Shown here one piece after another: positions 13,308 to 17,517 of a stretch of 17,517 bases of DNA (position 1 is the stretch's first letter; each line of letters begins with the position of its first letter). The translations under genes and the position numbers were made by a program. The notes under the pieces are model-generated. The model was not told the origin of the DNA. It ran no database searches and was given only the letters and a program-made list of their open reading frames with translations. The stretch is taken from assembly GCA_035720945.1 (NCBI GenBank), contig DASTNK010000169.1, forward strand, positions 1 through 17,517. The letters run 5' to 3'. The stretch is from SCQX01 sp035720945 (GTDB lineage: Bacteria > Pseudomonadota > Gammaproteobacteria > Burkholderiales > Burkholderiaceae_B).

Positions 13308-15254
13308 ATGGTCGAGGACACCCTTTCTCACGCCGGGACCGGCGCCAAGGATTCAAACGCCGGCTTCCCCGAGAACAGAGTGCTCGAGGTCTCCGACCTG
13401 AGCGTCGAGTTCACCTCGCAGCAACGCACCGTTCGAGCCGTGAACCATGTGTCGCTGCACGTCGATTTCGGTGAAACCCTGGCCATCGTGGGGGAATCCG
13501 GCTCTGGTAAATCGGTCACGTCGCTGTCACTGATGCGCCTCGTCGAACACGGGGGTGGTCGCATCGCGGGTGGCCGCATCCTGGTGCGCCGACGTGACGA
13601 TTCCATCCTGGACGTGACGGCGACCAGTCGCGATACCTTGCGCACCATGCGCGGCGCCGACATGGCGATGATCTTCCAGGAGCCCATGACGTCGCTGAAC
13701 CCCGTGTTCTCGGTGGGCGAACAGATTTCCGAATCCATCCGCCTGCACCAGGGCAAGGACAGCGCGGCGGCATCCGCCGAGGCCTTGCGCATGCTGGAGC
13801 GTGTGCGCATCCCAGAAGCGCGCGCCATGCTCGACCGATATCCGCATCAGTTGTCGGGCGGTATGCGCCAGCGCGTCATGATCGCCATGGCCCTTGCCTG
13901 CAAGCCGGCCCTGCTGATCGCCGACGAGCCGACCACGGCGTTGGATGTGACGATCCAGGCGCAGATCCTGCAGCTCATCCGTGAGCTGCAGCAGGAAATG
14001 CGCATGGGTGTGATCTTCATCACGCACGACATGGGCGTGGTGGCCGAGGTGGCGCATCGCGTCCTGGTGATGTATCGCGGCGACAAGGTTGAGGAAGGCC
14101 CCGCCGAGCGCGTGTTCGCCGCGCCGGCGCATGCCTACACCAAGGCGCTGCTGTCCGCGGTGCCCAGGCTGGGTGCCATGAATGGCACCGATCTGCCTGC
14201 TCCGTTTCCGCTGTTGGACCTGGCGGCGGTGCAGGGGGCCGTGCCAGGCGCCGCCAAACGGCAAATGGAAACGGTGGATGTTCCTCTCCCCGAGGCGCCA
14301 AGCGCCGAGGCGACGCGCACCCCCATCCTGTCAGTGAAGGATCTGGTCACGCGCTTCGATGTGCGCGGCGGCCTCTTCGGCCGCGTGCAGCGGCGCGTCC
14401 ACGCGGTGGAGAAAGTCAGCTTCGATTTGTATCCGGGGGAAACGCTGGCGCTGGTTGGGGAATCCGGTTGTGGGAAGTCCACCACCGGCCGCTCGCTGTT
14501 GCGCCTGGTGCAGACGCAGCAGGGCTCGGTGACGTTCGATGGCCATCGCATCGATACGCTCCAGGGCCGGGAGCTGCAGGCGCTCCGACGGAACATCCAG
14601 TTCATCTTCCAGGATCCGTTCGCGTCACTGGATCCGCGCCTGACGGTTGGCTTCTCCATCATGGAGCCGCTGTTGATCCACAAGGTCGCCACGCCGCGCC
14701 AGGCCCAGGAAACCGTCGAACGCCTGATGGACCGGGTTGGCCTGCCGCCCGAGATGGCGCATCGCTATCCCCATGAATTCTCCGGGGGCCAGCGCCAGCG
14801 TCTGTGCATCGCGCGCGCCCTGGCGCTGAACCCGAAAGTCATCATCGCCGACGAGTCGGTGTCCGCATTGGACGTGTCCATCCAGGCGCAGATCGTCAAC
14901 CTGCTCATCGGACTGCAGGAAGAACTGGGTGTGTCATATCTGTTCATCTCGCACGACATGGCCGTGGTCGAACGCATCAGTCACCGCGTGGCCGTCATGT
15001 ACATGGGGCAGATCGTGGAAATCGGCCCGCGCCGCGCCATCTTCGAGAACCCCCAGCATGCCTACACGAAGAAGTTGATGTCGGCGGTGCCCATTGCCGA
15101 TCCGAGCCGTCGTCATATGGCGCACACGCTGCTGTCGGGAGAGATTCCCAGCCCATTGCGCCGTCTGGGTGACGAGCCGGTTGTCGAGCCGCTGGTCGAG
15201 TGTGGCCGGGATCATTTCGTTGCCCGCCACGCGGTGGGTGGAGGTCTGGCTTAG
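13308..15254 (+). CDS. gsiA: Peptide/glutathione ABC importer, duplicated ATPase (GsiA type)
   Basis: A 648-residue fusion of two ABC ATPase domains (E. coli GsiA has 623). The first has Walker A GESGSGKS (62-69), Q-loop FQEPMTSLNP, signature LSGGMRQRV (182-190) and Walker B LLIADEPTTALD (202-213). The second has GESGCGKS (384-391), FQDPFASLDP, FSGGQRQRL (491-499) and VIIADESVSALD (511-522). Each half ends with the HAYTK(A/K)LLSAVP-like oligopeptide-transporter tail, with a Pro- and Ala-rich linker at about 295-340. All catalytic motifs are intact, so both sites should bind ATP. The fused form serves GsiC/GsiD permeases in glutathione or dipeptide uptake. The ATG is 6 bp after iaaA with AGGCCGGA before it. 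Confidence 0.95.
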   Translation: MVEDTLSHAGTGAKDSNAGFPENRVLEVSDLSVEFTSQQRTVRAVNHVSLHVDFGETLAIVGESGSGKSVTSLSLMRLVEHGGGRIAGGRILVRRRDDSILDVTATSRDTLRTMRGADMAMIFQEPMTSLNPVFSVGEQISESIRLHQGKDSAAASAEALRMLERVRIPEARAMLDRYPHQLSGGMRQRVMIAMALACKPALLIADEPTTALDVTIQAQILQLIRELQQEMRMGVIFITHDMGVVAEVAHRVLVMYRGDKVEEGPAERVFAAPAHAYTKALLSAVPRLGAMNGTDLPAPFPLLDLAAVQGAVPGAAKRQMETVDVPLPEAPSAEATRTPILSVKDLVTRFDVRGGLFGRVQRRVHAVEKVSFDLYPGETLALVGESGCGKSTTGRSLLRLVQTQQGSVTFDGHRIDTLQGRELQALRRNIQFIFQDPFASLDPRLTVGFSIMEPLLIHKVATPRQAQETVERLMDRVGLPPEMAHRYPHEFSGGQRQRLCIARALALNPKVIIADESVSALDVSIQAQIVNLLIGLQEELGVSYLFISHDMAVVERISHRVAVMYMGQIVEIGPRRAIFENPQHAYTKKLMSAVPIADPSRRHMAHTLLSGEIPSPLRRLGDEPVVEPLVECGRDHFVARHAVGGGLA

Positions 15255-15325
15255 GGGTATCCGGTTCCCGTGCGGAGCGAGTGCCGGTCGGTCGGGGCAG
15301 GCCCTGAGAGGGAGCGGTTTCCACG

Positions 15326-15343
15326 TGTCGTGGACACACGACA
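15326..15343 (+). other. Stem-loop between gsiA and gsiB
   Basis: Perfect 7-bp arms TGTCGTG (15326-15332) and CACGACA (15337-15343) enclose loop GACA; an overlapping alternative CCACG-TGT-CGTGG spans 15321-15333. The structure lies in the 137-bp gap before gsiB and is followed by an A/T-rich stretch but no T run. It may protect or process the mRNA ahead of the binding-protein gene. Confidence 0.45.
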
Positions 15344-15391
15344 TCAAGAAGGCGCTTAATTTTATTGAACATCAGTTGGAGGAGTTTCGTC

Positions 15392-16942
15392 ATGCTTGAA
15401 AGATTCAAGCCCGCCGGTGTCGTCATCGCGGCTGCGCTGGCCTTTGGCGCGTTCCACGTGCCGGTGGCCATGGCTGCCAAGAATGTCACCGTTGCGGTTC
15501 CGTATGCCATAGACTCGCTGGACCCGTACAACACCAACAGCACGCTGAGCATGGCTGTCGGCAAGGCCTACTACGAAGGGCTGTTCGCATTCGACAAGAA
15601 CCTGAAGATCGTGGATTTGCTGGCGACCGGGTACAGCGTCACACCGGACGGCCTGATCTACACCATCAAGCTTCGGCACGGTGTCAAATTCCAGGACGGC
15701 ACGGATTTCAACGCCGCGGCGGTCAAGGCCAACCTGGATCGCGTCACCAACAAAGCCAATCACCTGGCCCGCTATAACCAGTTCAACCGCATCAAGTCGG
15801 TCGAGGTCGTGGATCCTTACACGGTGAAGATCACCCTCACGGAGCCGTTCTCGCCGTTCATCAACTCCCTGGCGCATCCAGCCGCCATGATGATATCGCC
15901 GACCGCGCTGAAGAAATGGGGCAAAGACATTGCGTTCCATCCGGTGGGTACAGGGCCGTTCGAATTTGTCGAATGGAAACCGTCGGAGTACCTGAAGGTC
16001 AAAAAATGGGATGGCTATTGGGACAAAGGGCTGCCAAAGATAGATTCCCTGACCTTCCGCACGGTGACTGACAACAACACGCGCGCCGCAGTCGTTCAGA
16101 CCGGGGAAGCGCAGTTCGTCTACCCGGTGCCCTACGAGCAGGCCAACATTCTGAAGAAGAATCCCAAGCTCGAGGTGGTGGTGAGCCCGTCGATCTCGGT
16201 CAAGTATGTGTCGTTCAACATGCTGCAGAAGCCGTTCGACAACCTGAAGGTGCGCGAGGCCATCAACTATGCGATCAACAAGAAAGCGCTGATCAAGGTG
16301 GCTTACGGCGGCTATGGCGAACCCATGAACGGCGTGGTGCCCACGTCCGTCGACTATGGCGTGAAGATGAAGCCCTGGCCGTATGATCCCGCCAAGGCGC
16401 GCGAACTGTTGAAAGAGGCCGGCTATCCCCATGGCTTCACCACCACGCTGTGGTCTGGCTACAACGACGGCACGTCTGTCAAGGCCGTTCAGTTCCTGCA
16501 GCAGCAATTGGCCCAGGTGGGCATCAAGGCATCGCTGACTGTGCTCGAATCAGGCCAGCGCGTGCAGCAGGTGCAGCAGGTGCAGAACCCCCAGGACGCC
16601 AAGGTGCGCATGTTCTATGCGGGATGGTCGTCGTCCACAGGCGAGGCGGATTGGGCGCTGCGGCCCTTGTTCGACTCCAAGGACTGGCCGCCCGTGTTGA
16701 ACAACACAGCGTATTACAAGAACCCCAAGGTGGACGAGGACATCGCCCAGGCGCTGCTGACCACCGACCGCGCCAAGAAGCAGGCGCTCTATACAGACGC
16801 GCAGGAGCGCATCTGGAAGGATGCGCCGTGGGCCTTCCTGGCCATTCCAAGCAATATCTCGGCACAGAGCAAGAAGCTGACCGGCATGTACGTCATGCCC
16901 GATGGTTCGTTCTCGTTCCGGGACATCGATCTGAAGCAATAG
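15392..16942 (+). CDS. gsiB: Periplasmic peptide/glutathione-binding protein (GsiB, SBP family 5)
   Basis: A 516-residue solute-binding protein (E. coli GsiB has 512). The Sec signal peptide occupies residues 1-28 (ALAFGAFHVPVAMA, cleavage after AMA). Family-5 landmarks are clear: AIDSLDPYNT near the mature N-terminus, YEGLFAFDKN, DGLIYTIKLRHGVKFQDGT, GTGPFEFVEW, and the VREAINYAINKKALI segment. It should capture glutathione or short peptides for the GsiC/GsiD channel. GGAGGAG precedes ATG 15392 at good spacing; an in-frame TTG at 15365 adds nine non-signal residues and is less likely. The tandem VQQVQQVQ near residues 390-398 comes from a 9-bp repeat. Hairpins flank the gene on both sides, which fits the usual excess of binding protein over membrane components. 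Confidence 0.94.
   Translation: MLERFKPAGVVIAAALAFGAFHVPVAMAAKNVTVAVPYAIDSLDPYNTNSTLSMAVGKAYYEGLFAFDKNLKIVDLLATGYSVTPDGLIYTIKLRHGVKFQDGTDFNAAAVKANLDRVTNKANHLARYNQFNRIKSVEVVDPYTVKITLTEPFSPFINSLAHPAAMMISPTALKKWGKDIAFHPVGTGPFEFVEWKPSEYLKVKKWDGYWDKGLPKIDSLTFRTVTDNNTRAAVVQTGEAQFVYPVPYEQANILKKNPKLEVVVSPSISVKYVSFNMLQKPFDNLKVREAINYAINKKALIKVAYGGYGEPMNGVVPTSVDYGVKMKPWPYDPAKARELLKEAGYPHGFTTTLWSGYNDGTSVKAVQFLQQQLAQVGIKASLTVLESGQRVQQVQQVQNPQDAKVRMFYAGWSSSTGEADWALRPLFDSKDWPPVLNNTAYYKNPKVDEDIAQALLTTDRAKKQALYTDAQERIWKDAPWAFLAIPSNISAQSKKLTGMYVMPDGSFSFRDIDLKQ
16562..16585 (+). repeat. In-frame 9-bp tandem repeat inside gsiB
   Basis: GTGCAGCAG occurs twice (16562-16570 and 16571-16579), followed by GTGCAG (16580-16585), and encodes VQQVQQVQ. 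Each copy change would add or remove three residues without breaking the frame. Confidence 0.7.
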
Positions 16943-16950
16943 CCTGAAAG

Positions 16951-16976
16951 GCGCGCGGGGCTCCGGCCTCGCGCGC
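16951..16976 (+). other. Strong GC-rich stem-loop between gsiB and gsiC
   Basis: Arms GCGCGCGGGGC (16951-16961) and GCCTCGCGCGC (16966-16976) form an 11-bp stem (one G-T pair) closed by tetraloop TCCG. It starts 8 bp after the gsiB stop and ends 13 bp before the gsiC ATG, next to the ribosome site GGGAG (16979-16983 region). There is no T run, so it looks like a 3' mRNA stabiliser or partial attenuator, not a factor-independent terminator. Confidence 0.6.
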
Positions 16977-16989
16977 TGCGGGAGTCTGG

Positions 16990-17517
16990 ATGTTCATTTA
17001 CATAATCAAACGGCTCGTGGGCATGGTCATCACCTTGTTGCTGGTGGCGATGGTCGTGTTCCTGTTCGTGCGCATGCTGCCGGGCGACCCGGCGCGTCTC
17101 GCGGCCGGTCCGGAGGCCGACCAGCAGACGGTCAACCTCGTGCGCCAGGAATTGGGGCTGGACAAACCCCTGCCTGTGCAGTTCGTCCGTTATCTAGACG
17201 GCCTGATGCACGGCAAGATGGGTACCTCGCTGCGCACCAGGCAACCGGTGGAAACCGTGATCGCCGAACGCTTCATGCCCACCTTCTGGCTGACTCTGCT
17301 GAGCATGCTCTGGTCAGTGACCTTCGGCATGGTGATCGGCATCGTGTCGTCCGTGTGGCGCAATCGCTGGCCGGACCGGCTCTGCATGACGCTGGCGGTA
17401 TCGGGGATTTCATTTCCGGCCTTCGCGCTGGGCATGATGCTGATCCAGATCTTCTCGGTGCAGCTCGGATGGCTGCCCACCGTGGGCGCGTCGACGCCGG
17501 CGCATTACATCCTGCCG
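16990..17517 (+). CDS. gsiC: Peptide/glutathione ABC importer permease (GsiC type), 3' end outside the window
   Basis: The first 176 residues of an inner-membrane permease of the DppB/GsiC family (usually near 306 residues), cut by the window end. The N-terminal helix MFIYIIKRLVGMVITLLLVAMVVFLF is followed by the conserved periplasmic RMLPGDPARLAAGPEA (about 28-43) and RQELGLDKPLPVQF (52-65). GKMGTSLRTRQPV (75-87) and further hydrophobic segments then follow, up to LGWLPTVG before the edge; these are standard for this family. A ribosome site GGGAG precedes the ATG, right after the strong hairpin. It should pair with a GsiD-type permease expected just beyond the window. Confidence 0.93.
   Translation, partial: MFIYIIKRLVGMVITLLLVAMVVFLFVRMLPGDPARLAAGPEADQQTVNLVRQELGLDKPLPVQFVRYLDGLMHGKMGTSLRTRQPVETVIAERFMPTFWLTLLSMLWSVTFGMVIGIVSSVWRNRWPDRLCMTLAVSGISFPAFALGMMLIQIFSVQLGWLPTVGASTPAHYILP

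Noticed and set aside
13527..14264. Minus-strand frame of 245 codons opposite gsiA
   Set aside because: It overlaps the intact first ATPase domain fully and has antisense-type composition without any recognisable motif.
15362..16507. Long open frame of 381 codons on the minus strand opposite gsiB
   Set aside because: It mirrors the codon structure of gsiB, is rich in His, Arg and Gly as antisense frames of GC-rich genes are, and shows no domain motifs.
1..17517. CRISPR arrays, tRNA or rRNA genes, insertion sequences, prophage parts
   Set aside because: No regularly spaced repeats, transposase motifs, terminal inverted repeats or cloverleaf patterns were seen on either strand.

Overview
The window is GC-rich, has compact operons and carries no RNA genes, insertion sequences or CRISPR arrays that I can see. 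Gene content and style (TRAP carboxylate uptake, a Gsi-type peptide importer, LacI and RpiR regulators) suggest a betaproteobacterium of the Alcaligenaceae, such as Bordetella or Achromobacter. That placement comes from general resemblance, not from a search.

Left edge (1-1461, minus strand): a gamma-glutamylcyclotransferase-fold protein lies 12 bp upstream of a class A FAD monooxygenase that runs off the window. A haloacid-dehalogenase-like HAD hydrolase follows at 1725-2438 (plus). Its end converges on a LacI-family regulator (2522-3592, minus), with a hairpin at the junction.

Centre (2522-9909): the LacI gene is divergent from a tight plus-strand operon. The operon encodes a TRAP binding protein (dctP), a fused TRAP permease (dctQM), a VOC-fold metalloenzyme, a RuBisCO-like protein and a DUF1537-family acid-sugar kinase. 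Four of the five genes are joined by two or more ATGA overlaps. The arrangement reads as uptake of a sugar acid, processing (the VOC step is unknown), phosphorylation by the kinase, and C-C bond cleavage or decarboxylation by the RuBisCO-like protein. The kinase plus RuBisCO-like pair matches the oiaK with oiaX or oiaT logic of D-apiose/apionate catabolism, but the upstream apiose enzymes are absent and the VOC enzyme is extra. This is the best candidate for an undescribed pathway variant. An inverted repeat overlapping the predicted promoter is a plausible LacI operator.

Middle accessory stretch (9910-11461): it holds a 36-residue His-rich lipoprotein, a small membrane protein, a 74-residue hypothetical protein behind a structured leader, an MliC-type lysozyme-inhibitor lipoprotein, and a very A+T-rich promoter region with two matching palindromes.

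Right part (11462-17517): rpiR-family regulator, iaaA (isoaspartyl peptidase/asparaginase), gsiA, gsiB and the start of gsiC. The order iaaA-gsiABC is that of the Escherichia coli glutathione/peptide import operon, here headed by a phosphosugar-type regulator. Strong stem-loops flank gsiB on both sides and probably set its expression apart from its neighbours.
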